A stretch of DNA of 64,000 nucleotides from Streptomyces katrae (GCF_002028425.1 NZ_CP020042.1:2604001-2668000); one strand, 5' to 3'; shown: positions 17,101-26,032, numbered from the stretch's first letter. Notes: generated from the sequence alone by a model not told the origin. Numbers and translations are program-made.

Positions 17101-17844
17101 ATGAACGCCCACCGCACGAACGGCACCTCCATCGACCACCTCGGCGAGCAGATCACCACGCTCCTCGCCGACCCCGCGACCACACACGGCCTGGCCCGGA
17201 CGCTCCGGGCCGCGGCCAAGGAGATCGAGCTCAGCCGGTACCACAGGGTCAGCCAGAGGGCCTTTCCCAGCGGCCGGATCGACACGGCCCCGAAGAACGT
17301 CCAGGTCGGCGGCGGCGCCCACCGTATCGACGGCTTCTTCAACATCGATGCCGTACCGCCGGCCGACCTGCTGTGGGACGTCCGCGAAGGGCTGCCGCTC
17401 CAGGACAGCACGGTGGAGGTGCTGTTCTCCGAGCACTTCCTCGAGCACATCGACTACCCGACCTCTGCCAAGCACTACGCCCGCGAGACTCACCGCGTCC
17501 TCGCCTCCGGCGGGCGGCTCATCACCGGCGTCCCGGACGCATCGTTCGTCCTCGGCCCGTACCCCGCCAGGCCCGAGCAGGCCGAGGAGATGATCGACCG
17601 CTGGTACGCCAAGCGGAACTGCCGCCAGGACATCAATACCTATCTCGACCTGATCAACTACGTCTTCCGCGACCAGGACGACCACCCCACGTACACCCCG
17701 CACCTCTGGGCCTACGACCTCGACAAGCTCTGCCAGCTGTTCACGGAGGCGGGCTTCAAGACCGTCGAGCCGTGGCCGTTCGACGCCGCCATGGCCAACC
17801 CGAAGCGCGAATGGGCCAGCGTCTACGTGGTCGCGACTAGGTGA
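17101..17844 (+). CDS. SAM-dependent methyltransferase (class I)
   Basis: A 247-residue protein. The N-terminal 60 residues are helical. The methyltransferase core then has VQVGGGAHRIDGFFNID (degenerate motif I), a DLLWDVREGLPL strand, and SEHFLEHID followed by RVLASGGRLI, the pattern of Methyltransf_11-type predicted methylases. The start at ATG 17101 has AGAGGA 10 nt upstream; ATG 17080, overlapping the preceding stop as TGATG, is an alternative that adds seven residues. Last gene of the NDK-CYTH-HD operon. The methyl acceptor is unknown; there are no DNA-methylase (DPPY) motifs. Confidence 0.78.
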   Translation: MNAHRTNGTSIDHLGEQITTLLADPATTHGLARTLRAAAKEIELSRYHRVSQRAFPSGRIDTAPKNVQVGGGAHRIDGFFNIDAVPPADLLWDVREGLPLQDSTVEVLFSEHFLEHIDYPTSAKHYARETHRVLASGGRLITGVPDASFVLGPYPARPEQAEEMIDRWYAKRNCRQDINTYLDLINYVFRDQDDHPTYTPHLWAYDLDKLCQLFTEAGFKTVEPWPFDAAMANPKREWASVYVVATR

Positions 17845-17931
17845 CCTGCGCCGCGGCCAGTCCAGGCCACCTGGTCACCCTCGGGATGGAACCGAGAAGA
17901 AGAGGAGCGTTCAAGGTCCCCAGTGTGGGCG

Positions 17932-18305
17932 CTACGCGGCGCAGACTTCGTGGCGTACGTGGAGCGGCCGGTACGGAGCGGAGGGACGACCCGTAGCCGC
18001 CACTCGCGCCGCGAGTTCCGCAATCAGTTGCCGGTCAGCTGGCGCTGCTCGACCGGCCGGGTGAGGCCTGCGGCAACGGCCTGGCGGTTGGCTCGAATTT
18101 CGACCATGTAGGCGACTGCTTCGTCAGCATCTGCCTTCCGGACGAGGTCGATGTGCCGTTGGAGAAGCTCGGCGCGACGTGAAGGCCAGGCGCTGAGGAT
18201 GTCGGCCGGTTCCACCGATCGGTACTGCGCGGTGCGGTCGCCCTTGCTGCTCGTAGAAGCGGTCCACGGCGCGAAGCTGCCCGATCGCGCCGCCCCGCCC
18301 CACAC
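17932..18305 (-). pseudogene. Degenerate, apparently frameshifted coding remnant
   Basis: One minus-strand frame ending at 18024 contains a plausible protein segment, EPADILSAWPSRRAELL then ADEAVAYMVEIRANRQAV, with good codon bias. After about 18030 the protein-like signal shifts to another frame (IAELAARVAATGRPSAPYRP) that stops at 17934-17932. Upstream of 18260 the signal is also lost to another frame. This looks like an old gene with frameshifts. No family recognised. Confidence 0.3.
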
Positions 18306-18336
18306 CGGACCTGCGAGCGGACCTACGGCATTGCCG

Positions 18337-18355
18337 ACGGCCCCGTCGGGGCCGT
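18337..18355 (+). terminator. Hairpin followed by a short T-run in the right arm
   Basis: ACGGCCCC-GTC-GGGGCCGT followed by TTTCC on the plus strand. It could end the NDK-CYTH-HD transcript, although it lies about 490 bp past the last gene. Confidence 0.4.
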
Positions 18356-18621
18356 TTCCAGTACGGGCCGTTTCCCGTGTTGGCTGCGCGGACGCCAGGG
18401 TGTTTCGGCGAGCTCCAGGCTGTGATCACCCACACAACCGGCACACACCAAGACGACGCTTACACAACATGCGACAAAACAGACACGCGCGCGGCCCCGC
18501 TGTGGCCCCGCAGCGGCTTTGGAACGCGAAAGACGGCCCCGGAGGGCCGCCAGGATCACCGAAGTGACTCGCGCCGCCAGCAAAGATGCTGGTCAGATCG
18601 TTTCTGCACACCTGGTGTGCA

Positions 18622-18667
18622 GTGGGGCGGGTGGGACTCGAACCCACGGCCGACGGATTATGAGTCC
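18622..18667. repeat. Right attachment-site repeat within the intact tRNA
   Basis: Identical over 46 bp to 802-847. Together the pair defines a 17.8-kb insertion whose right end restores a functional tRNA 3' half. Confidence 0.85.
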
Positions 18668-18696
18668 GCTGCTCTAACCGGCTGAGCTACCGCCCC
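18623..18696 (-). tRNA. tRNA with CAU anticodon (elongator Met or Ile2)
   Basis: A 74-nt cloverleaf on the minus strand. The 7-bp acceptor stem GGGGCGG/CCGCCCC is followed by A as discriminator, with D-arm AGCTCAGCCGGTTAGAGC, anticodon loop CTCATAA and T-arm GGTTCGAGTCCC. CAU in a GACTCATAATC context fits either elongator tRNA-Met or lysidine-modified tRNA-Ile2, and I cannot separate these by eye. It is the integration target of the island. Confidence 0.9.
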
Positions 18697-18840
18697 TTCA
18701 CGGCGTGGCGCGTACATGTGTGCGCGCCGTCTGCCGCAGCATAGCCGCTCATACGATCTCCTGCTCCGGTTGCCTCGCATGATCGGCTTCGCATGTTCAG
18801 AGAGACCGCGCTGGAAGCTGCCCGGTTCCAGGTCCGGGGC

Positions 18841-18869
18841 AAAAAGAAAGAGGACCCGACCGGGTCCTC
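18841..18869 (-). terminator. Intrinsic terminator of the tRNA-Asn pair
   Basis: A perfect 9-bp stem (18850-18858 with 18861-18869), followed on the minus strand by TTTCTTTTT. This classic Rho-independent form is rare in this GC-rich genome. Confidence 0.75.
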
Positions 18870-18881
18870 CATCCCTTCCTG

Positions 18882-18954
18882 CTCCCCCGACTGGACTCGA
18901 ACCAGTAACCTGCCGGTTAACAGCCGGCTGCTCTGCCAATTGAGCTACAGGGGA
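18882..18954 (-). tRNA. tRNA-Asn (GUU), copy 1
   Basis: A 73-nt cloverleaf. Acceptor stem TCCCCTG pairs with CGGGGGA (one G-U), discriminator G, anticodon loop CTGTTAA (GUU), T-arm GGTTCGAGTCC. It is identical along its whole length to the second copy, only 5 nt upstream in transcription order. Confidence 0.95.
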
Positions 18955-18959
18955 CCGCG

Positions 18960-19032
18960 CTCCCCCGACTGGACTCGAACCAGTAACCTGCCGGTTAACA
19001 GCCGGCTGCTCTGCCAATTGAGCTACAGGGGA
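18960..19032 (-). tRNA. tRNA-Asn (GUU), copy 2
   Basis: Identical to copy 1 over 73 nt. The 5-nt spacer (18955-18959) implies a single transcript carrying both, ending at the terminator near 18850. Confidence 0.95.
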
Positions 19033-19178
19033 TTGCTGCGGTGCCACGAACAGCCCACCTCCGGCCTTGCCGGGGGGCGAGCGCCCGTTGCGAGTCATAG
19101 ATTAGCGCAAGCAGGGGGGTGCTCCGCCAATCGGTATCGCCAGCCGGCCGGGCACCGACACGACGAAGGGTGGCAGGC

Positions 19179-19478
19179 ATGCGGTACAAGGTCACGTTCC
19201 TCGCCGGGGTGGCCGTCGGCTACGTGGTGGGAACGGCCGCGGGGCGCGAGCGGTACGAGGGGATGAAGAAGTCCGCGCGGCGGATCGCGCAGAACCCGGT
19301 GGTGCGCAACGCCGCCGAGACGGCGGGGCAGAGCGGGCGGGCGTTCGCCGGGAAGGCCTTCGCCGCCGTCGGCGACAAGGTCGGCGGCGCGCTGCCGGCC
19401 TCCGTGGCGCGGCGGGTGCCGGGGCTGCGGGAGCGGGGGCAGGGGTACGAGGACGAGTGGGGGACCAGCAACACCTGA
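19179..19478 (+). CDS. YtxH-like small membrane-associated protein
   Basis: A 99-residue protein from ATG 19179, with GGCAGG/GAAGGG upstream. Residues 1-22 form a glycine-zipper membrane helix (FLAGVAVGYVVGTAAGRERYE), the hallmark of YtxH-like proteins. The remainder is a basic amphipathic helix region and a short acidic tail. Usually a peripheral or single-pass membrane protein of unknown or stress-related role. First chromosomal gene right of the tRNA cluster, 40 bp upstream of an FGGY kinase in the same direction. Confidence 0.8.
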   Translation: MRYKVTFLAGVAVGYVVGTAAGRERYEGMKKSARRIAQNPVVRNAAETAGQSGRAFAGKAFAAVGDKVGGALPASVARRVPGLRERGQGYEDEWGTSNT

Positions 19479-19518
19479 CCCTCCTGGGAGGGCCGTCCGG
19501 TGGGGCAGAATTCTCCGC

Positions 19519-20955
19519 ATGGGGATAGTCGCCGGGCTGGACAGCTCTTCCACCTTCACTCGCATCGTCGTCTGTGACACGGACACGGGCGCCGTACTGC
19601 GCCAGGGCTACGCACCCCATCCGCAGTCCGTCGGCGAGACGGTCCCCCACGAGACCGACCCGCAGGCCTGGCTGCTCTCCCTGGGCGAGGCGGCCGGCGG
19701 CGGGCTGCTGGAGGGCGTCCAGGCCATCGGGGTCTCCGCGCGGCGCGGCCTGCTGGCACTGGACGCACAGGGCGGGCTGGTCCGGCCCGCCCTGGTCGGC
19801 AACGACCGGCGCGGGCAGGTCGCCGCGGCCGAACTGGTCGAGGCGCTCGGCGGCAAGGCCGCCTGGACGGCGGCCGTGGGCTCGGTCCCGCACCCCGCGC
19901 AGCCGATCGTGAAGCTCGCCTGGCTGGCCCGTACCGACCCGGAGGCCGCGCGCCGGGTGGCGGTGCTGCTCTCCCCGCACGACTGGCTGGTCTGGCAGCT
20001 GCTGGGCCGGCCCGCCCGGCGCACCACCGACCGGGCGGGCGCCTCCGGGACGGGGTACTGGTCGGCGGCCACCGGCTCCTACCGCCCCGACCTGGTCGAG
20101 CTGGCGCTCGGGCACCAGGCGCTGCTGCCCGAGGTGCTCGGTCCGAGCGACGCCGCCGGGATGACCCCGGAAGGGCTGCTGATCTCCGCCGGGACCGGGG
20201 AGACCACGGCCGCCGTGCTCGGGCTGGGCCTGGGTCCCGGGGACGCGGTGGTCTCGCTGGGCGCCTCCGGTTCGGTGATGGCCGTGCACCACGAGGCCCT
20301 GGTGGAGCCGGGCGGCCTGATCACCTCCCTGGCCGACGCGGCCGGCATGCACCTGCCGGTGGTGAACACCTCCAACGCCGTACGGCCCCTGCGCGGCACC
20401 GCCGACATGCTGGGCACCGACCTGGAGGGGCTGAGCGCACTCGCGCTGAAGTCGACGCCGGGTGCACACGGGCTCGTACTCCTGCCGTACCTGGAGGGAG
20501 AGCGCACGCCGCACCTGCCGCACTCCGCCGGGACCCTGTCGGGGCTGCGCCGGGACTCGATGAAGCCGGAGCACCTGGCCCGGGCCGCGTTCGAGGGGAT
20601 GCTGTGCGGGCTGGTGGACGCCCTGGACGTGCTGCGGCACCGGGGGGTCGGCATCCGGCGGGTGTTCCTGCTGGGCGCGGCCGCCGAGCTGCCCGCCGTA
20701 CAGGCCGCCGCTCCGGGGCTGTTCGGGACGCAGGTCGTGGTGCCCGCACCGGCGGACTACGCGGCGCTGGGCGCGGCCCGGCAGGCGGCGTGGGCGCTGG
20801 GGGTGCAGCAGGGCACGCTCGCCCCGCACACGCCTCCGCTGTGGCCGGCCCCGGCCGCGCAGGTCTTCGAGCCGGGCGAGGAGTTCGCCGCCTGGCAGGC
20901 GGTGCGCCAGCAGTACGTGACGACGCGGGAGCAGCTGCACCCGGGGGCCTTCTGA
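19519..20955 (+). CDS. FGGY-family carbohydrate kinase (xylulokinase-like)
   Basis: A 478-residue protein. The N-terminal ATPase core begins with VAGLDSSSTFTRIVV (phosphate-1 loop). TDRAGASGTGYWS in the middle marks the sugar-binding catalytic region, and the C-terminal half has SLGASGSVMAV (second phosphate loop) and LLPYLEGERTPHLP, typical of the FGGY family. It phosphorylates a sugar or sugar alcohol with ATP; D-xylulose is the nearest family assignment but no transporter or isomerase neighbour confirms it. Normal length for the family. Confidence 0.85.
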   Translation: MGIVAGLDSSSTFTRIVVCDTDTGAVLRQGYAPHPQSVGETVPHETDPQAWLLSLGEAAGGGLLEGVQAIGVSARRGLLALDAQGGLVRPALVGNDRRGQVAAAELVEALGGKAAWTAAVGSVPHPAQPIVKLAWLARTDPEAARRVAVLLSPHDWLVWQLLGRPARRTTDRAGASGTGYWSAATGSYRPDLVELALGHQALLPEVLGPSDAAGMTPEGLLISAGTGETTAAVLGLGLGPGDAVVSLGASGSVMAVHHEALVEPGGLITSLADAAGMHLPVVNTSNAVRPLRGTADMLGTDLEGLSALALKSTPGAHGLVLLPYLEGERTPHLPHSAGTLSGLRRDSMKPEHLARAAFEGMLCGLVDALDVLRHRGVGIRRVFLLGAAAELPAVQAAAPGLFGTQVVVPAPADYAALGAARQAAWALGVQQGTLAPHTPPLWPAPAAQVFEPGEEFAAWQAVRQQYVTTREQLHPGAF

Positions 20956-21140
20956 GCTGCGTGACAGGGCTCACGCCCGGTCCGCAACCCCTAGCGCCCC
21001 CTGCTTCCGGCGGGAACGGGACCTTGGCACGAAGTGGCCTACTCCTTTTGTCCCGGCTTTGCGAAAAGAGGTAGGGATCAAGCCTCCGCTTGACACAAGA
21101 TGGAGTGAACCCCCTCGATCATGCCTACCGGAGCCTACGC

Positions 21141-22874
21141 GTGCTCATACGACTTCTGCGAACGTACCTGCGTCCGCACCGGAAACCCATCGCCGCACTG
21201 GTACTGCTGCAACTCCTGCAGACCAGTGCGAGCCTCTACCTGCCCACGCTCAACGCCGACATCATCGACAACGGTGTCGTCAAGGGCGACACCGGTTACA
21301 TCCTGCGCTCCGGCGCGCTGATGCTCGGTGTCTCGCTCGTCCAGCTCGTCTGCAACGTCGGCGCCGTCTACTTCGGCGCACGGACCTCGGCCGCGCTCGG
21401 CCGCGACATCCGCGCCGCCGTCTTCGACCGGGTGCAGAGCTTCTCCGCCCGCGAGGTGGGCCAGTTCGGCGCCCCGTCGCTGATCACCCGTACGACCAAC
21501 GACGTCCAGCAGGTGCAGATGCTGGCGCTGCTGACCTTCACGCTGATGGCCTCGGCGCCGATCATGTGCATCGGCGGCATCGCCATGGCGCTCTCCCTGG
21601 ACGTGAAGCTGTCGGGCGTGCTGCTCGCCGTGGTCCCGGTGCTGGGCATCTCGGTCGGCGCGATCGTCTGGAGGACGCGTCCGCTGTTCCGCCGGATGCA
21701 GGTCCGCCTCGACGTGGTCAACCGGGTGCTGCGCGAGCAGATCACCGGCAACCGCGTGATCCGCGCCTTCGTCCGCGACGGCTACGAGGAGGAGCGCTTC
21801 CGCGGCGCGAACTCCGAACTGACCGGCGTCTCGCTGGCCTCGGGCAAGCTGCTCGCCCTGATGTTCCCCGTCGTCATGCTGGTCATGAACGTCTCCAGCG
21901 TGGCGGTCATCTGGTTCGGCGCGATGCGCGTGGACAGCCAGGGGATGGAAATCGGCCAGGTAACGGCCTTCCTGGCCTACCTGATGCAGATCGTGATGGC
22001 CGTGATGATGGCCACCTTCATGTTCATGATGGTGCCCCGCGCCGAGGTCTGTGCCGAGCGCATCCAGGAGGTCCTGGACACCGAGTCCAGCGTGGTCCCT
22101 CCCTCGGACCCGGTGCGCACGGTGTCCCTGCGCGGGCAGCTGGAGCTGCGCGGCGCGGACTTCCACTATCCGGGCGCCGAGGCGCCGGTGCTGCGCGGGG
22201 TGGACCTGGTGGCCCGCCCCGGCGAGACCACGGCGGTGATCGGCTCCACCGGCAGCGGCAAGTCCACGCTGCTGGGGCTGGTGCCGCGGCTGTTCGACGC
22301 GACCGGCGGCACGGTGCTCGTCGACGGCGAGGACGTGCGCCGACTGGACCCGCAGCTGCTGGCCCGGACGGTCGGCATGGTCCCGCAGAAGCCGTACCTG
22401 TTCTCCGGGACCGTCGCCTCCAACCTGCGCTACGGGCGCCCGGACGCGACGGACGAGGAGCTGTGGCAGGCCCTGGAGGTGGCCCAGGCCAAGGAGTTCG
22501 TCTCCGCGCTGGAGGGAGGCCTGGAGGCGCCCATCACCCAGGGCGGCACGAACGTCTCCGGCGGCCAGCGCCAGCGTCTGGCGATCGCCCGCACGCTCGT
22601 GCAGCGCCCGGAGATCTACCTGTTCGACGACTCCTTCTCGGCCCTGGACTACGCGACGGACGCGGCGCTGCGCGCGGCGCTGGCGCGGGAGACGGAGGAG
22701 GCGACGGTGGTCATCGTCGCCCAGCGGGTCTCCACGATCCGCGACGCCGACCGGATCATCGTCCTCGACGAGGGCCAGGTGGTCGGCGAGGGCCGCCACC
22801 ACGAGCTGATGGCCGGCAACGAGACCTACCGGGAGATCGTGCTCTCCCAGCTGACGGAGGCGGAGGCCGCATGA
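21141..22874 (+). CDS. ABC exporter, permease-ATPase fusion (first half of heterodimer)
   Basis: A 577-residue half transporter. Six membrane helices span roughly residues 20-310, then an ATPase domain with Walker A IGSTGSGKST, Q-loop MVPQKP, signature NVSGGQRQR and Walker B IYLFDD. The usual catalytic Glu after Walker B is Asp here (DDSFSALD), so this may be the degenerate-site subunit of a heterodimer. The GTG at 21141 with GGAG upstream was preferred because it gives LIRLLRTYLRPHRKP, the normal N-terminus; a TTG further upstream lies within a TTGACA element. Its stop overlaps the next gene by 4 bp (ATGA). Substrate unknown. Confidence 0.88.
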   Translation: MLIRLLRTYLRPHRKPIAALVLLQLLQTSASLYLPTLNADIIDNGVVKGDTGYILRSGALMLGVSLVQLVCNVGAVYFGARTSAALGRDIRAAVFDRVQSFSAREVGQFGAPSLITRTTNDVQQVQMLALLTFTLMASAPIMCIGGIAMALSLDVKLSGVLLAVVPVLGISVGAIVWRTRPLFRRMQVRLDVVNRVLREQITGNRVIRAFVRDGYEEERFRGANSELTGVSLASGKLLALMFPVVMLVMNVSSVAVIWFGAMRVDSQGMEIGQVTAFLAYLMQIVMAVMMATFMFMMVPRAEVCAERIQEVLDTESSVVPPSDPVRTVSLRGQLELRGADFHYPGAEAPVLRGVDLVARPGETTAVIGSTGSGKSTLLGLVPRLFDATGGTVLVDGEDVRRLDPQLLARTVGMVPQKPYLFSGTVASNLRYGRPDATDEELWQALEVAQAKEFVSALEGGLEAPITQGGTNVSGGQRQRLAIARTLVQRPEIYLFDDSFSALDYATDAALRAALARETEEATVVIVAQRVSTIRDADRIIVLDEGQVVGEGRHHELMAGNETYREIVLSQLTEAEAA

Positions 22875-24793
22875 GCGGGCCCGGAGGACGGATGATGATG
22901 GGCTCGCCCCAGAGGTCCCTGGACTTCAAGGGGTCGGGCAAACGCCTGCTGGCACAGCTGGCGCAGGAGAAGGCGAAGCTGTGGGGCATGGTCGCGGCCG
23001 TGGTCGGCAGCGTCGGCTGTTCCGTGGTCGGTCCGAAGATCCTCGGCGAGGCCACGGACCTGGTGTTCGCGGGCATCGTCGGCCGGGAGATGCCGGAGGG
23101 CCTGACCAAGGAGCAGGCGCTGGAGGGGCTGCGGTCCCAGGGGCACGGCGGCGTGGCGGACATGCTGGCCAGCACCGACTTCACGCCGGGCAAGGGCATC
23201 GACTTCGGTGCCGTCGGGGTCGTGGCGCTGTGGGCGCTGGCGGTCTTCGTGCTGGCGTCCCTGCTGATGCTGGTCGCGACGCGGCTGTCGAACCGGGTGC
23301 AGAACGGCACCGTGTACCGGATGCGCGAGGAGCTCCAGGCCAAGCTGTCGCGGCTGCCGCTGTCGTACTTCGACCAGCAGAAGCGCGGCGAGGTGCTCAG
23401 CCGGGCGACGAACGACATCGACAACATCGGGCAGACGCTCCAGCAGACGCTGGGTCAGCTGATGAACTCGCTGCTGACGATCGTCGGCGTGCTGGCGATG
23501 ATGTTCTGGATCTCGCCGCTGCTGGCGCTGGTCGCGCTGGCGACCGTGCCGCTGGCCATGGTGGTCGCGGCTAAGATCGGCAAGAAGTCGCAGCCGCAGT
23601 TCGTGGCGCAGTGGAAGAGCACCGGCACGCTGAACGCCCACATCGAGGAGATGTACTCCGGCCACGCGCTGGTGAAGGTCTTCGGTCGGCAGAAGGAGTC
23701 GGCGGAGGTCTTCGCCGAGCACAACGAGGAGCTGTACCGGGCCTCGTTCAAGGCGCAGCTGGTCAGCGGCATCATGCAGCCGGTGATGTTCTTCGTCTCG
23801 AACATCAACTACGTGCTGGTGGCCGTCGTCGGCGGGCTGCGGGTGGCCTCGGGCACCCTGTCGATCGGTGACGTGCAGGCGTTCATCCAGTACTCGCGCC
23901 AGTTCTCGATGCCGCTGACGCAGGTGGCGTCGATGGCGAACCTGGTGCAGTCCGGCGTCGCCTCGGCGGAGCGGGTGTACGAGCTGATGGACGCGCCCGA
24001 GCAGGAGCCGGACGTGGAGGTTCCGGAGCGTCCGGAGGAGCTGCGCGGGCAGGTCGTCCTGGACAAGGTGGCCTTCCGCTACGAGCCGGACAAGCCGCTC
24101 ATCGAGAACCTGTCGCTGCGGGTGGAGCCGGGTCAGACGGTCGCGATCGTCGGCCCGACGGGCGCGGGCAAGACCACGCTGGTCAACCTGTTGATGCGGT
24201 TCTACGAGGTCACCGGTGGCGAGATCGCCCTCGACGGGGTGGACATCGCCAAGATGACCCGCGAGCAGCTGCGTTCCGGGATCGGCATGGTCCTCCAGGA
24301 CACCTGGCTGTTCGGCGGGACCATCGCGGAGAACATCGCCTACGGTGCCTCGCGGGAGGTCACGCGTGCCGAGATCGAGGAGGCCGCGCGGGCGGCCCAC
24401 GCGGACCGGTTCGTCCGTACGCTGCCCGACGGCTACGACACGGTGCTCGACGACGAGGGCGCGGGCGTCAGCGCGGGCGAGAAGCAGCTGATCACCATCG
24501 CCCGGGCGTTCCTGTCGGACCCGGTGATCCTGGTCCTCGACGAGGCGACGAGCTCGGTGGACACCCGTACCGAGGTGCTGATCCAGAAGGCGATGGCGCG
24601 CCTGGCGCACGGCCGTACGTCGTTCGTGATCGCGCACCGGCTCTCCACGATCCGGGATGCCGACGTGATCCTGGTCATGGAGAACGGCTCGATCGTGGAG
24701 CAGGGCTCGCACGAGGAGCTGCTGGCCGCGGAGGGCGCGTACGCGCGGCTGTACGCGGCGCAGTTCGCGCAGGCGGTCGCCGAGGTCGACTGA
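22871..24793 (+). CDS. ABC exporter, permease-ATPase fusion (second half of heterodimer)
   Basis: A 640-residue half transporter coupled to the preceding subunit through ATGA. It has a longer cytosolic N-terminus and an extracytoplasmic insert of about 50 residues between the first two helices. The ATPase domain has Walker A VGPTGAGKTT, a modified signature GVSAGEKQL (consensus LSGGQ) and Walker B VILVLDEATSSVD with the catalytic Glu, then the H-loop IAHRLST. The pair resembles LmrCD/TM287-288-type multidrug exporters, where only one ATP site is fully active. In S. coelicolor a similar pair lies next to hrdA, as here. Confidence 0.9.
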   Translation: MSGPGGRMMMGSPQRSLDFKGSGKRLLAQLAQEKAKLWGMVAAVVGSVGCSVVGPKILGEATDLVFAGIVGREMPEGLTKEQALEGLRSQGHGGVADMLASTDFTPGKGIDFGAVGVVALWALAVFVLASLLMLVATRLSNRVQNGTVYRMREELQAKLSRLPLSYFDQQKRGEVLSRATNDIDNIGQTLQQTLGQLMNSLLTIVGVLAMMFWISPLLALVALATVPLAMVVAAKIGKKSQPQFVAQWKSTGTLNAHIEEMYSGHALVKVFGRQKESAEVFAEHNEELYRASFKAQLVSGIMQPVMFFVSNINYVLVAVVGGLRVASGTLSIGDVQAFIQYSRQFSMPLTQVASMANLVQSGVASAERVYELMDAPEQEPDVEVPERPEELRGQVVLDKVAFRYEPDKPLIENLSLRVEPGQTVAIVGPTGAGKTTLVNLLMRFYEVTGGEIALDGVDIAKMTREQLRSGIGMVLQDTWLFGGTIAENIAYGASREVTRAEIEEAARAAHADRFVRTLPDGYDTVLDDEGAGVSAGEKQLITIARAFLSDPVILVLDEATSSVDTRTEVLIQKAMARLAHGRTSFVIAHRLSTIRDADVILVMENGSIVEQGSHEELLAAEGAYARLYAAQFAQAVAEVD

Positions 24794-24814
24794 CCCGGGT
24801 GCGCGCGAGCGGGT

Positions 24815-24838
24815 GGGGGCGTCCTTCGGGGCGCCCCC
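24815..24838. terminator. Bidirectional terminator between the ABC genes and hrdA
   Basis: A 10-bp stem (one G-U) closed by a TTCG tetraloop, in the 63-bp gap between two converging genes. Confidence 0.75.
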
Positions 24839-24856
24839 TTCCCGTTCGCGGGGCGG

Positions 24857-26032
24857 TCAGTCGAGGTAGCCGCGCAGCTGGTCCGCGAAGGCGTGGTCGC
24901 GGAGCTTGGCGAGGGTCTTGGACTCGATCTGGCGGATCCGCTCCCGGGTGACGCCGAAGATCCGGCCGATCTCCTCCAGGGTGCGGGGGCGGCCGTCGGC
25001 GAGCCCGTAGCGCAGCTGGACGACCTTGCGTTCGCGTTCGCCGAGGGTCGACAGGACGGCCTCGAGGTGTTCGCGCAGCAGGAAGAAGGCGGCGGACTCC
25101 ATGGGGGAGGCGGCGTCGCCGTCCTCGATGAGGTCGCCGAGCGCGACGTCCTCCTCCTCGCCGACGGGGGCGTGCAGGGAGACCGGTTCCTGGGCGAGGC
25201 GCAGCACTTCCAGGACGCGTTCGGGGGTCAGTTCCAGGTGGAGGGCGACCTCTTCGGCGGTGGGTTCGTAGCCGCGTTCCTGGAGCATGCGGCGCTGGAC
25301 GCGGACGACGCGGTTGATGAGCTCGACGACGTGGACGGGGACGCGGATGGTACGGGCCTGGTCGGCGAGGGCCCGTGACATCGCCTGGCGGATCCACCAG
25401 GTGGCGTAGGTGGAGAACTTGTAGCCACGGGCGTAGTCGAACTTCTCGACGGCCCGGATCAGTCCGAGGTTGCCCTCCTGGACGAGGTCGAGCATGGTCA
25501 GGCCGCGGCCCACGTAGCGTTTGGCGACGGAGACGACGAGGCGCAGGTTGGACTCGATGAGCCGGCGTTTGGCCATGCGGCCCATGACGACGAGTTTGTC
25601 GAGGTCGACGGCGAGCTGGGAGTCGAGGTCGGTGGCGCCCGCGAGCCGCTCCTCGGCGAAGAGTCCCGCTTCCACGCGCCGGGCGAGTTCGACCTCCTCG
25701 GCGGCGGTGAGGAGCGGGATCCTGCCTATCTCGCGCAGGTACTGGCGGAAGAGGTCGGCGGAGGGGCCGCCCGCGGCCGGGCCGGCGGGGCCGCGGCCGG
25801 GCTGCGGGGGCGGCTGCTCGATGAGTTCGAACACCTCGGGTTCTTCGTCCCCGTCGCGCTCGGCGGCTTCGCGTGCGGCGGCGTCTGCGGTCTCGTCCAC
25901 GGCCTCGGCCTCGGCCTCTGCGGTTGCGACTTCACCGGCGTGGAAGGAGCTGCCGGCGGGGTGGCTCACGTTCACGGTCAGGGTCCGGGTCTGCACGGGG
26001 GCGACCTCCAGGGGCTCCGAGGACGGTGGCAC
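24857..26032 (-). CDS. hrdA: RNA polymerase principal-like sigma factor HrdA
   Basis: A 391-residue group 2 sigma-70. The first 85 residues are a variable acidic extension. Region 1.2 ([29 protein letters not shown]) follows, then region 2 ([29 protein letters not shown] and [18 protein letters not shown]), region 3, and a complete region 4 HTH ([20 protein letters not shown]). The length and the neighbouring twin ABC genes match HrdA of S. coelicolor rather than HrdB, HrdC or HrdD. The start is the GTG at 26032 preceded by GAGG. HrdA is non-essential; its regulon is poorly defined. It would direct transcription from promoters close to the housekeeping consensus. Confidence 0.78.
   Translation of the reverse strand: MPPSSEPLEVAPVQTRTLTVNVSHPAGSSFHAGEVATAEAEAEAVDETADAAAREAAERDGDEEPEVFELIEQPPPQPGRGPAGPAAGGPSADLFRQYLREIGRIPLLTAAEEVELARRVEAGLFAEERLAGATDLDSQLAVDLDKLVVMGRMAKRRLIESNLRLVVSVAKRYVGRGLTMLDLVQEGNLGLIRAVEKFDYARGYKFSTYATWWIRQAMSRALADQARTIRVPVHVVELINRVVRVQRRMLQERGYEPTAEEVALHLELTPERVLEVLRLAQEPVSLHAPVGEEEDVALGDLIEDGDAASPMESAAFFLLREHLEAVLSTLGERERKVVQLRYGLADGRPRTLEEIGRIFGVTRERIRQIESKTLAKLRDHAFADQLRGYLD

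Larger units (their letters stand above)
17845..18621. other. Right arm of the island, no intact gene
   Basis: About 780 bp between the methyltransferase stop and the right repeat. It holds a degenerate minus-strand reading frame (17932-18305), a hairpin at 18337-18355, and an AT-richer non-coding patch around 18460-18490 near the attachment site. No recombinase or excisionase could be recognised. Confidence 0.6.

Noticed and set aside
21090..21118. TTG at 21090 as start of the first ABC gene
   Set aside because: It lies inside a TTGACA -35-like element and the residues before LIRLLRTYL are not typical of the family. GTG 21141 has a ribosome-binding site.
21059..24793. One giant fused ABC protein in a single frame
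   Set aside because: The first half of that frame is not protein-like. Two coupled half transporters in different frames (ATGA overlap at 22871) explain the region fully.
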